A stretch of DNA of 36,168 bases from NCBI GenBank assembly GCA_016178075.1, contig JACOUA010000341.1, positions 1-36,168 on the forward strand. The letters are read 5' to 3'. Source of the DNA: Acidobacteriota bacterium (lineage in GTDB: Bacteria; Acidobacteriota; Vicinamibacteria; Vicinamibacterales; JACQTH01). Shown piece after piece: positions 18,080-24,773 of the stretch (the stretch's first letter is position 1; every line of letters begins with the position of its first letter). The translations under genes and the position numbers were made by a program. The notes below the pieces were generated by a model that saw nothing but the letters and a program-made list of their open reading frames with translations, made no database searches and was not told where the DNA came from.

Positions 18080-18586
18080 GTGCTGGTCGGCGTCGTGGCT
18101 CGCGCCCACGGCAACCGCGGCGAAGTCATCGTCAATCCGGAGAGCGACTTCGTCGAGGAGCGGTTCCGGCCCGATCGCCGCCTGTTCGCCAAGATGCGCG
18201 ACGGACGCACGTCGGCGCTCACGATTGCGACGGTCCGGTTCCACAAAGAGCGTCCCGTGGTGCGGTTCGCCGGCATCGACACCATGAACGACGCGGAGGC
18301 GCTGGCCGGAGCGGAGCTGAAGGTTCTCGAGTCGGAGATTGCGGTCCTCCCCGATCGTCTGTTCTATCGACACGAGCTCGTCGGCTGCGAGGTCGAAACG
18401 AAGGACGGGCGTGCGGTCGGCCGCGTCACCGCGGTCGAAGGCCCGATCGGTGGGAGCCGGTTGGTCGTCGAGCGCGCGGGCGCAGAGATTCTGATCCCGC
18501 TCGTCGACGAGATCTGCGTCAGCATCGACACGATCGGCCGCCGGATCCTGGTCGATCCGCCGGAGGGTCTGCTCGAGCTGAAGTAA
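18080..18586 (+). CDS. rimM: Ribosome maturation factor RimM
   Basis: RimM assists 30S maturation around the S19/h33 region. The protein has the N-terminal barrel motif LVGVVARAHGNRGEVIV and a C-terminal PRC-like barrel (GCEVETKDGRAVGRVTAV, ILIPLVDEICVSID). GTG 18080 is the first ATG/GTG/TTG in frame, but it has no Shine-Dalgarno and starts directly at the conserved core. A CTG at 18050 in the same frame lies 3 nt after the purine tract GGAGGGGGG and would add LNQPPDWNAL, similar to N-termini expected in this family; it is probably the true start. A hairpin spans the stop codon. Confidence 0.92.
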   Translation: MLVGVVARAHGNRGEVIVNPESDFVEERFRPDRRLFAKMRDGRTSALTIATVRFHKERPVVRFAGIDTMNDAEALAGAELKVLESEIAVLPDRLFYRHELVGCEVETKDGRAVGRVTAVEGPIGGSRLVVERAGAEILIPLVDEICVSIDTIGRRILVDPPEGLLELK

Positions 18587-18636
18587 CGAAGCTTCGCTTC
18601 GTTACTAGACCCGGCGGCCGCTTCCGCGGCCGCCGG
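18582..18636. repeat. Two adjacent perfect hairpins between rimM and trmD
   Basis: The first stem pairs AGTAACGAAG (18582-18591) with CTTCGTTACT (18597-18606) around CTTCG and includes the rimM stop. The second pairs an 11-bp arm at 18611-18621 with 18626-18636 around TTCC, all G/C. No T tract follows. They could stop or stabilise the transcript inside an otherwise tight operon, setting different levels of rimM and trmD-rplS. Confidence 0.6.
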
Positions 18637-18700
18637 CTAAGCCGGGCTCGCACGGCCAAGTTGAGGTCCGTACGCTTTTTCAGACGTGCGAGCACGGCTA

Positions 18701-19465
18701 GTGAAGCTCGACATCATCACCATCTTCCCTCGCCTCGTCGAATCCGGCCTGGGAGATGGGATCGTCCGGCGGGCGGTCGAGCGCGGGCGGGTCGACGCGC
18801 GCGTCTGGGATCTGCGTGACTTCACGGAGGATCGCCACCGCTCGGTGGACGATGTGGCGTTCGGCGGCGGCCCCGGGATGGTCCTGAAGCCGGCGCCGAT
18901 CTTCGGCGCCGTGGACCGCATCAGGCGCGACCGCGGAGAGCCGTCGGCGGTGGTCCTGACCTCGCCTCAGGGCCGGCGCTTCACGCAGGCGGAGGCGCAG
19001 CGGCTGAGCGGGCTCGCGCACCTGGTCTTCATCTGCGGTCGATATGAAGGCGTGGACGAACGGGTCCGCGAGCACGTCGCCACCGAGGAGCTCTCGATAG
19101 GCGACTACGTGCTCACGGGCGGCGAGTTGGCGGCGCTCGTGGTCTGTGACGCGGTCATCCGGCTCCTGCCCGGTGCCGTGGGTGACGAGCGATCGATCGA
19201 GACCGAGTCGTTCAACCGTGGGCTGCTGGACTATTCCCAGTACACGCGCCCGGCGGACTTTCGAGGATTGAAGGTGCCCGAGGTGCTGCTCTCGGGACAC
19301 CACGCGGCTATTCGCCAGTGGCGGCGGCGCGAAGCCATTCGCCGAACGCTCGAGCGACGGCCGGAGCTGCTGGAGTCGGCGTCGCTCGACGTCGAGGAGC
19401 AACAGCTCCTGCGCGAGGTGCTGGAGGAACGGAAGGGAGCCAACGATGGCGACACACGTGATTGA
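18701..19465 (+). CDS. trmD: tRNA (guanine-37-N1)-methyltransferase TrmD
   Basis: TrmD makes m1G37 in tRNA and prevents +1 frameshifting. The SPOUT knot motifs are visible: [13 protein letters not shown] and [16 protein letters not shown], followed by SYSQ-like [18 protein letters not shown] 18701 gives the canonical start [13 protein letters not shown] 18686 adds five residues. The C-terminus reads 20 nt into rplS in a different frame. A gap of 114 nt, mostly hairpins, separates it from rimM. Confidence 0.96.
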   Translation: MKLDIITIFPRLVESGLGDGIVRRAVERGRVDARVWDLRDFTEDRHRSVDDVAFGGGPGMVLKPAPIFGAVDRIRRDRGEPSAVVLTSPQGRRFTQAEAQRLSGLAHLVFICGRYEGVDERVREHVATEELSIGDYVLTGGELAALVVCDAVIRLLPGAVGDERSIETESFNRGLLDYSQYTRPADFRGLKVPEVLLSGHHAAIRQWRRREAIRRTLERRPELLESASLDVEEQQLLREVLEERKGANDGDTRD

Positions 19466-19799
19466 GAAAATCGAGCGCTCACAGCTGGCCGATCGCCCGC
19501 CGATGAAATCCGGGGATACCATCAGGGTACACGTCAAGGTTCGGGAAGGCGACAAAGAGCGGATCCAGGTGTTCGAGGGGATCGTCATCGGGATGCACCG
19601 GGGCGGGCTCCGCGCCTCCTTCACCGTGCGGAAGGTCTCGTTTGGTCAAGGCGTCGAGCGCATTTTTCCGCTCCATTCGCCTGTCATCGACAAGATTGAG
19701 GTCGTGCGATCGTTCAAGGTCCGGCGCGCCAAGCTCTATTACCTGCGCAACCTGAAAGGAAAGGCGGCGCGGATGCGGGAAGCGAAGCGCCCGGCGTGA
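19446..19799 (+). CDS. rplS: 50S ribosomal protein L19
   Basis: 117 residues, normal for bL19, with [23 protein letters not shown] and the block [19 protein letters not shown], then [17 protein letters not shown] at the C-terminus. ATG 19446 is preceded by a purine-rich GGAAGGGAG. Overlap with the trmD 3' end is 20 nt, so initiation depends on ribosomes finishing trmD or on internal entry. Confidence 0.98.
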   Translation: MATHVIEKIERSQLADRPPMKSGDTIRVHVKVREGDKERIQVFEGIVIGMHRGGLRASFTVRKVSFGQGVERIFPLHSPVIDKIEVVRSFKVRRAKLYYLRNLKGKAARMREAKRPA

Positions 19800-19802
19800 C
19801 AT

Positions 19803-19879
19803 GGCTCAAGGCTCATGGCTTAGAGGGCTCAGGCACGAGCGCTTGGGATCCTCGAGCCTTGAGCCTTAAGCCCTAAGCC
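19803..19879. repeat. Intergenic word palindrome (GGCTCAAGG/GGCTTAG words) between rplS and rnhB
   Basis: The left arm (19803-19833) is made of GGCTCAAGGCTC, ATGGCTTAG and AGGGCTCAGG words. The right arm (19850-19879) carries the reverse complements (GAGCCTTGAGCC, TTAAGCCCTAAGCC). The element fills almost the whole 86-nt gap between the rplS stop and the rnhB start. Arms built from quasi-tandem words in opposite orientations are the same build as at 1.2, 4.7, 9.7, 24.7 and 29.6 kb. Confidence 0.7.
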
Positions 19880-19885
19880 GTTCCT

Positions 19886-20563
19886 ATGCGCGTGCGCGCG
19901 ATGCGGACGATCGAGAACGCCTGTCGAAGGATGGGCTTCGTTCGGGTCGCGGGCGTGGATGAGGTCGGCCGTGGGTGCCTCGCGGGCCCGGTGATGGCGG
20001 GCGCAGTGGTCTTGAACCCGGATCGCGCCATCGCGGGGCTCCGCGATTCGAAGATGCTCTCGGCCCAGGCGCGCGACCGGCTGTTCGACGTCATTCAGTC
20101 GGAGGCGAGCGCGTGGAGCGTCGCGGAGGTCGAGCCAGTCGAGATCGACGAGGTCAACATCCACCAGGCTTCGCTGCAGGCGATGCGGAAGGCGGTGCTG
20201 GCCCTCGATCCGCTTCCCGACCTCGTGCTCGTCGACGCGTTCCGGATTCCCGACCTCTGGATGGCCCAGCGCCGCGTGATCCACGGAGACCGCCGATGCT
20301 CGTCAATCGCGGCAGCTTCGATCATGGCGAAGGTCACGCGCGATCGCTGCATGCAGCGCCTCCACGAAACCGACCCGCGCTACGGGTTTGATCGCCACAA
20401 AGGGTATGCGACCGCCGATCATCTCGAGGCCGTCGCGCGCTTCGGGTACTCGCCGGTCCATCGCCGATCGTTTCGTCCGCCGTCGCTCTTCGACGTCCTC
20501 GAGGTTGCCGACATCGGGCTTCGTACCGATAACGCGCTCCATAGCGATGAATCTCTCGAGTAA
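19886..20563 (+). CDS. rnhB: Ribonuclease HII
   Basis: RNase HII removes ribonucleotides and RNA from DNA-RNA hybrids. The 225-residue protein has the signature AGVDEVGRGCLAGPV with catalytic Asp25-Glu26, Asp117 in LVLVDAFRIP, and the SSIAAASIMAKVTRDR block. ATG 19886 or 19901 could start it. The C-terminus carries an acidic tail of about 20 residues beyond the core. rplS-rnhB adjacency is widely conserved. Confidence 0.96.
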   Translation: MRVRAMRTIENACRRMGFVRVAGVDEVGRGCLAGPVMAGAVVLNPDRAIAGLRDSKMLSAQARDRLFDVIQSEASAWSVAEVEPVEIDEVNIHQASLQAMRKAVLALDPLPDLVLVDAFRIPDLWMAQRRVIHGDRRCSSIAAASIMAKVTRDRCMQRLHETDPRYGFDRHKGYATADHLEAVARFGYSPVHRRSFRPPSLFDVLEVADIGLRTDNALHSDESLE

Positions 20564-20593
20564 GTCGATCGCGGCCTGATCCCTTCCACACCG

Positions 20594-22024
20594 GTGCCGA
20601 TCGATCACGCCAGCGCCCTCCGGCGAGCCGAAGACCTGCTCCGACAGGGGCACCGCGAGGCCGCCATCGCCCAATACGTGAAGATCGCCGAGTTCTACCA
20701 TCAGGAAGGATTCCTGCCGAAAGCCTCCGCCCTCTACAAGAAGATTCTCAAGATCAAGCCCAACGACGAGACCGCGCTCCTCAAAAGCGGCGAGATCGCC
20801 GAGGCGCAAGGGCTGGTCGCGGATGCGAAGGCGGCCTTCCTGAACCTGGCCGAGCAGCGGCGGCGCCGAGGCGACCGACAGATGGCGGCGCATCTGCTCG
20901 TCCGAGTCGGCGCGCTCGATCCGGGTGACGTGCCCGCACAGCGCCGCGCGGCCTCGGCGCTCCTGGAGATCGATGACCGCCCCGGAGCGGCCGGCCTCTA
21001 CAAGGATCTGGCGTTTCATCTCTTGAAGCGCAACCGCCGGATCGAGGCCGTCGACCTTCTGCGGGAAGCGGCGGAGCAGGAGGCGCTGGGGCCCGATGCG
21101 GCGGGACCCCTGCTCGAGAAGCATCGCCGCTTCGCGGCCGGTCAGAGTGCTCCTGCCGATCGCCCGAGACCCGAAGAGCTGAAAACGATCGCGGCCCTGC
21201 TGGCCAGTCTTGGGTTGGACGAGCAGGCACTCAAGGCGCTGGGCGACGCGGACGCCGCCTTGTCTGCTTCGGTTGGCGCCGATGAGGCCGCTGCGGTGAC
21301 CGCGAACGCGCCCGTGCCGTCGGAGAATGCAGCGCCCGGTCGCCCCTCCACTAGGCCGGAACCTGCAGGTCGCCCGCCGCTGAGGGTCGTGCCCCGCCCA
21401 TCGCCCGATCGCGGGACGCCGAGCTCCGGGCCGGGGCCGATCGCCGACACGTCCGAGACCGATGGGGCCGAGATGCCTGTTCCCTCTGGGGATAGCGCCG
21501 GCGAGGTGACCGAGCTGGATTTGAGCGGCGCGCTCGATGTGCCACGCGCGGACGACGAGCCGCGTGAGGATGCCGTCGCGGAGAACGCGTCGATGTTCGC
21601 CGACCTCCACGATCTGTTCGAAGAGCTGAAAGACGAGGCAACGGGACGGGAGTCGGCCGAGATGCTCGCGCGCGAGCTGGATCTCGGCGAGCGCTACTAT
21701 CAGGCCGGGAAGATCGATCATGCGGCGCGTGCTCTGCAGATGGCCGCCCGCGCGCCGGCGCACCGGTTTCGCGCGGCGGCGCTCCTTGGTCGCATCGAGC
21801 TGGAGCGAGGGCGGGCGTGGGAGGCCATTCGATGGTTCGAACGCGCCACAGAGGGGCAGGCGCCGGCGGGCGAGCAGTCGCTCGAGCTGTTGTACGACCT
21901 CGCGAACACGCTCGAAAGCGTGGGCGAGCGCGCGCGTGCGCTGGCGGTCTTTATCGAGCTCAGAATGGACGATCCGCATTATCGCGACGTGGCGAGGCGC
22001 GTGAGCCGGTTGCTCAAGGGGTAG
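20594..22024 (+). CDS. Tetratricopeptide repeat protein
   Basis: A 476-residue soluble protein. TPR helices occupy about residues 1-180 (ALRRAEDLLRQGHREAAIAQY, AEFYHQEGFLPKASALYKK, SGEIAEAQGLVADAKAAF) and resume near 370-470 (GERYYQAGKIDHAARAL, LLYDLANTLESVGERARAL). The middle (about 195-330) is a low-complexity Pro/Ala/Asp-rich linker. Such proteins act as scaffolds; the partner is unknown. The start is GTG 20594, 30 nt after rnhB, with no clear Shine-Dalgarno. It is probably cotranscribed with the small membrane protein 12 nt downstream. Confidence 0.75.
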   Translation: MPIDHASALRRAEDLLRQGHREAAIAQYVKIAEFYHQEGFLPKASALYKKILKIKPNDETALLKSGEIAEAQGLVADAKAAFLNLAEQRRRRGDRQMAAHLLVRVGALDPGDVPAQRRAASALLEIDDRPGAAGLYKDLAFHLLKRNRRIEAVDLLREAAEQEALGPDAAGPLLEKHRRFAAGQSAPADRPRPEELKTIAALLASLGLDEQALKALGDADAALSASVGADEAAAVTANAPVPSENAAPGRPSTRPEPAGRPPLRVVPRPSPDRGTPSSGPGPIADTSETDGAEMPVPSGDSAGEVTELDLSGALDVPRADDEPREDAVAENASMFADLHDLFEELKDEATGRESAEMLARELDLGERYYQAGKIDHAARALQMAARAPAHRFRAAALLGRIELERGRAWEAIRWFERATEGQAPAGEQSLELLYDLANTLESVGERARALAVFIELRMDDPHYRDVARRVSRLLKG

Positions 22025-22036
22025 GCCGCTGCTGGT

Positions 22037-22273
22037 ATGTCGGTACTGAGACGACTCGTGTATATCGCCTACTTCATCGAGGTGGGCCTGCTGCTCGTGC
22101 TGGTGCCGTGGTCCGCCTTCTGGGAGCGCAACTACTTCGTCGAGACGCTCCCGCAGGTCGCCGACCTCATCAGGAACAATTTCGTCCGAGGGGCGATCTC
22201 CGGACTGGGGGTCGTGAACCTCTACGCGGGGTTTACGGATCTTGCCGCCATCATGGCGGCCCGTCACAAGTAG
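22037..22273 (+). CDS. Small two-TM membrane protein, function unknown
   Basis: 78 residues with a hydrophobic segment at about 8-27 (YIAYFIEVGLLLVLVPWSAF) and a weaker one near 50-72 (VRGAISGLGVVNLYAGFTDL). The aromatic WSAFWERNYF loop between them is distinctive. I do not recognise a named family. Real coding is supported by its position in a tight series (12 nt after the TPR gene, 14 nt before thiE) and a plausible membrane topology. Confidence 0.65.
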   Translation: MSVLRRLVYIAYFIEVGLLLVLVPWSAFWERNYFVETLPQVADLIRNNFVRGAISGLGVVNLYAGFTDLAAIMAARHK

Positions 22274-22287
22274 AGGCTTCGCTTCGG

Positions 22288-22950
22288 ATGTCGATTCTGT
22301 GTCTGGTCACCGATCGCCGCCGCCTCTCCGGCGCCTATGGCCCGACCGAGGTGGAGCGCCTCGTGTGCCAGGTCGAGGTTGCCGCTGAGGCCGGCGTCGA
22401 TCTCGTGCAAGTGCGCGAGCGCGATCTCGACGGGGGGCCGCTCGCCGAGCTCGTCTCGCGCTGCCTCGCGGTCGTCGGCCCGTCTTCTACGAGGCTTCTG
22501 GTCAACGAGCGGGTCGACGTGGCGATCGCCTGCGGCGCTCACGGCGTCCATCTTCGCAGCGACTCGATGACCGCGTCGCGCGTGCGCGCGATCGCGCCCC
22601 CTTCGTTCACGATCGGTCGATCGGTCCACAGCGTCGGTGAGGCTGCGGGGCAAACCGAAGCTGGCGGGCTCGACTACCTTCTTCTGGGCGCCATTTTTCC
22701 CCCGAGCGGCAAGCCGCCCGGGCCCGGCCCGCTCGGGACGGCTGCACTGGCCGAAGCGTGCCGCCAAACGGCCGTGCCGGTTTTGGCGATCGGGGGTGTC
22801 GATTTCAGTCGGCTTCCGGCGATTGCTCGAATCGGCGCGGCGGGATTCGCCGCAATCGGTCTCTTCGCCGATGCCGCCGGGCCACGCGCGCTCGCCGAGA
22901 CGGTGCGGCAGGCCCGGAAAGTGTTTGACATGCCTCCGGCGCCGCCCTAG
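22288..22950 (+). CDS. thiE: Thiamine phosphate synthase family protein (ThiE/TenI)
   Basis: A 220-residue TIM-barrel protein. Motifs include LVQVRERDL, LLVNERVDVAIACGAHGVHL, GRSVHS, DYLLLGAIFPP.GKPP and PVLAIGGVD. ThiE couples hydroxymethylpyrimidine pyrophosphate with thiazole phosphate; the related TenI lacks that activity. The HMP-PP lysine/arginine pattern QVRER and the glycine-rich phosphate loops are kept, but no other thi gene or TPP riboswitch is near, so a TenI-like role is not excluded. ATG 22288 is chosen from the barrel's first strand (ILCLVTDRR). Confidence 0.83.
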   Translation: MSILCLVTDRRRLSGAYGPTEVERLVCQVEVAAEAGVDLVQVRERDLDGGPLAELVSRCLAVVGPSSTRLLVNERVDVAIACGAHGVHLRSDSMTASRVRAIAPPSFTIGRSVHSVGEAAGQTEAGGLDYLLLGAIFPPSGKPPGPGPLGTAALAEACRQTAVPVLAIGGVDFSRLPAIARIGAAGFAAIGLFADAAGPRALAETVRQARKVFDMPPAPP

Positions 22951-23030
22951 CATGGGGCCTCCCAACTGGCGGATGCGGGTACTGGCCGCATTTGTCGTTA
23001 CAGATCGGACGTGCGGCGGTGGCGGGGACG

Positions 23031-23417
23031 GTGAATCGCGATTTTGGCGCGTCGCTGCGTGAGGAACGCGAGCGGCGCGGCGTCTCTCTGCGCGACATCG
23101 CCACCACGACCAAGATTTCGGTGAGCTCGCTCGAGGCGCTCGAGCGCAACCAGGTCTCGCGGCTTCCGGGCGGCGTCTTCACCCGCGCGTTCGTCCGATC
23201 CTACGCCGCCGAGGTCGGACTCGATCCCGATCGCACGGTTCAGGACTTCCTCGATTCGTTTCCGGAGGTGCAGCGTCCGGAAACGGTGTCCTCGATCGAC
23301 GGCGACGGGGCGGTGCCGGTCCGGAGTTGGACCGGGTGGGGGGTGATCCTCGGCGCGGTCATCCTGCTCGGTCTGATGGTCGTGCTGCGGTTCGGGTTCC
23401 TCGTCGTCCAGCGGTGA
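23031..23417 (+). CDS. RodZ-like helix-turn-helix membrane protein
   Basis: About 128 residues: an N-terminal Cro/RodZ-type HTH_25 domain (FGASLREERERRGVSLRDIA, SSLEALERNQVSRLPGGVFTRAFVRSYA), a short linker and a C-terminal membrane segment (about 103-124, WGVILGAVILLGLMVVLRFGFL). RodZ links MreB to the cell wall machinery; the usual periplasmic domain is missing here, so a RodZ role is inference. GTG 23031 has GCGGGGA upstream; GTG 23019 and TTG 22992 are alternatives. The 80 nt between thiE and this start show no feature. Confidence 0.78.
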   Translation: MNRDFGASLREERERRGVSLRDIATTTKISVSSLEALERNQVSRLPGGVFTRAFVRSYAAEVGLDPDRTVQDFLDSFPEVQRPETVSSIDGDGAVPVRSWTGWGVILGAVILLGLMVVLRFGFLVVQR

Positions 23418-23570
23418 CGAGGCGTCGCCTGAGACGAGGAAAGCGAGCCAGAGGCCACGCTTCGTGCCGAGGTTACGCGGCCAAGCGGCGTCCGCGCCCA
23501 AGACAGCTCATAAAGCCGAACAGATGAACGCGTGCTTGCCTTGCTGCGACAGCGGCTTTAGAAGCTGTCT

Positions 23571-24374
23571 ATGACCACCGGCCGCGATTTCAATTTCAGG
23601 ACTCCTCTGCTCGACTGCTTCAAGCGCGGTGAGGTGGATCGTGAGACGCGCATGCTGGCGGCTGCGGGCGATCTGGCGCCGCGCGCGCAGGAGCAGCTCG
23701 CGATCCTGATCTATCTCATGGACGATCCGGACCAGGAAATCCAGGCCGTGGCGGAGCAGACGCTCGATCAGATTCCGCTCGACCGGCTCGCGTCGTTTCT
23801 GGCGCGCGCGGACGTGTCGCAGGATCTCCGGGCCGCGTTTGCGCGGCGTGGGATCGAGCCGGCGGCGACGGCTTCTTCCGATCCGGACACGCCGCTCATC
23901 GACAGGGCGCCGGCCGAACCTCCGCCGGACGAGGCGGCGACGCCCGAGCAGCGCCGGCAGAGCGTGACCCAGCGCATCTCCCGGATGTCGATCACCGACC
24001 GCGTCAAGACCGCGATGAAGGGTACGAGGGAGGAGCGGACCGTCCTGATTCGCGACCCGAACAAACTGGTGGCCTCGGCGGTGTTGAGCAGTCCGAAGCT
24101 GTCGGAATCGGAGGTCGAGAGCATCGCGAAGATGGCGTCGGTGTCGGATGAGGTGCTTCGGATTATCGGCACGAATCGTACGTGGATCCGGCACTACGCG
24201 GTCATCGCGGCCCTGGCGCGGAACCCGAAGACACCCGTGGCGGTCGCGCTCAATCTCGTGTCGCGGCTGAACGATCGCGACGTCCGGATGCTCTCGGTGG
24301 ATCGCAACGTGGCGGAACCGATCCGCCTCGCCGCCCGCCGGCTCGCCGTCGCTTCACAGTTACGGCGAACGTAG
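23571..24374 (+). CDS. Conserved HEAT-like repeat protein, function unknown
   Basis: A 267-residue protein. The N-terminal helical region (about 1-90) carries LAILIYLMDDPDQEIQAVAEQTL, and a Pro/Ala linker follows (about 95-125). The C-terminal half (about 135-267) has the pattern RVKTAMKGTREERTVLIRD, LVASAVLSSPKLSESEVESIAK, VSDEVLRIIG, WIRHYAVIAALARNPKTPVAVAL. This C-terminal pattern recurs in uncharacterised proteins of Myxococcota, Desulfobacterota and Acidobacteriota and looks like stacked leucine-rich/HEAT-type helices. ATG 23571 is the natural start. The 150 nt upstream hold no gene I can support. Confidence 0.75.
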   Translation: MTTGRDFNFRTPLLDCFKRGEVDRETRMLAAAGDLAPRAQEQLAILIYLMDDPDQEIQAVAEQTLDQIPLDRLASFLARADVSQDLRAAFARRGIEPAATASSDPDTPLIDRAPAEPPPDEAATPEQRRQSVTQRISRMSITDRVKTAMKGTREERTVLIRDPNKLVASAVLSSPKLSESEVESIAKMASVSDEVLRIIGTNRTWIRHYAVIAALARNPKTPVAVALNLVSRLNDRDVRMLSVDRNVAEPIRLAARRLAVASQLRRT

Positions 24375-24407
24375 AGTCCGACGTCCGCTTTCACGGAGCG
24401 TCAGCGG

Positions 24408-24432
24408 GCCTCGCCGCAGCCGTGGCGGAGGC
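24408..24432. terminator. Hairpin between convergent genes
   Basis: GCCTCGCCGC (24408-24417) can pair with GTGGCGGAGGC (24422-24432), with one bulge and a 4-nt loop. It lies in the 78-nt gap between two convergent genes and might act on both strands. There is no T tract on either side, so termination is uncertain. Confidence 0.3.
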
Positions 24433-24452
24433 GGTGAGCCGGAGCTGCCCCG

Positions 24453-24659
24453 TCAGCCGGGCCGTTTCTTTGACCTCGCCCCGTATTCCGAACGCAATTG
24501 GGAGAGCCCGTCCATGTAGACGGCCACGCGCTCGCGCTCCTCTTCGGTCGGGAGCGATTTGAGGAGCTCGATCGCCCGCGCGAGGTCGCGATGGATCGTG
24601 GCTGGCTTCGCGCTGTAGTAAAGGTGCCGAATCTCCGCGATCTTCTCGCTCGCATCCAT
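24453..24659 (-). CDS. Small conserved-looking protein of 68 residues
   Basis: The protein begins MDASEKIAEIRHLYYSAK and is amphipathic-helical and highly charged throughout (ATIHRDLARAIELLKSLPTEEERERVAVYMDGL). It has no signal peptide or membrane segment. Codon use has the strong third-position G/C bias of its neighbours and the sequence looks like a real folded helical protein. It lies downstream of polX on the same strand, separated by the word palindrome. Function unknown. Confidence 0.65.
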   Translation of the reverse strand: MDASEKIAEIRHLYYSAKPATIHRDLARAIELLKSLPTEEERERVAVYMDGLSQLRSEYGARSKKRPG

Positions 24660-24699
24660 GGTTAGGGCCCGGAAAGGAATAAAGGTGTCATCTTGGGCT

Positions 24700-24771
24700 A
24701 TCAGTCATCAGTTTTCAGTTATTTGCGGGCGAGATCCGAACTGAAAACTGACTACTGAGAACTGAAAACTG
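24700..24771. repeat. Intergenic word palindrome (TCAGTT words) downstream of polX
   Basis: The left arm (24700-24720) reads as TCAGTCATCAGTTTTCAGTT. The right arm (24739-24771) is made of AACTGAAAACTG and ACTGAGAACTG words, the reverse complements. The loop is GC-rich. The vocabulary is the same as that of the element at 29593-29688, 4.9 kb away. It ends 2 nt from the polX stop. Confidence 0.75.
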
Positions 24772-24773
24772 CA

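Noticed and set aside
20303-22267. Minus-strand open frame of about 650 codons opposite rnhB and the TPR gene.
   Set aside because: No recognisable motif; the plus strand has RNase HII and TPR patterns throughout.
24700-24771. CRISPR-like array made of TCAGTT repeats.
   Set aside because: Repeat words are 6-12 nt without spacers of regular size and are arranged as inverted arms, not direct repeats.
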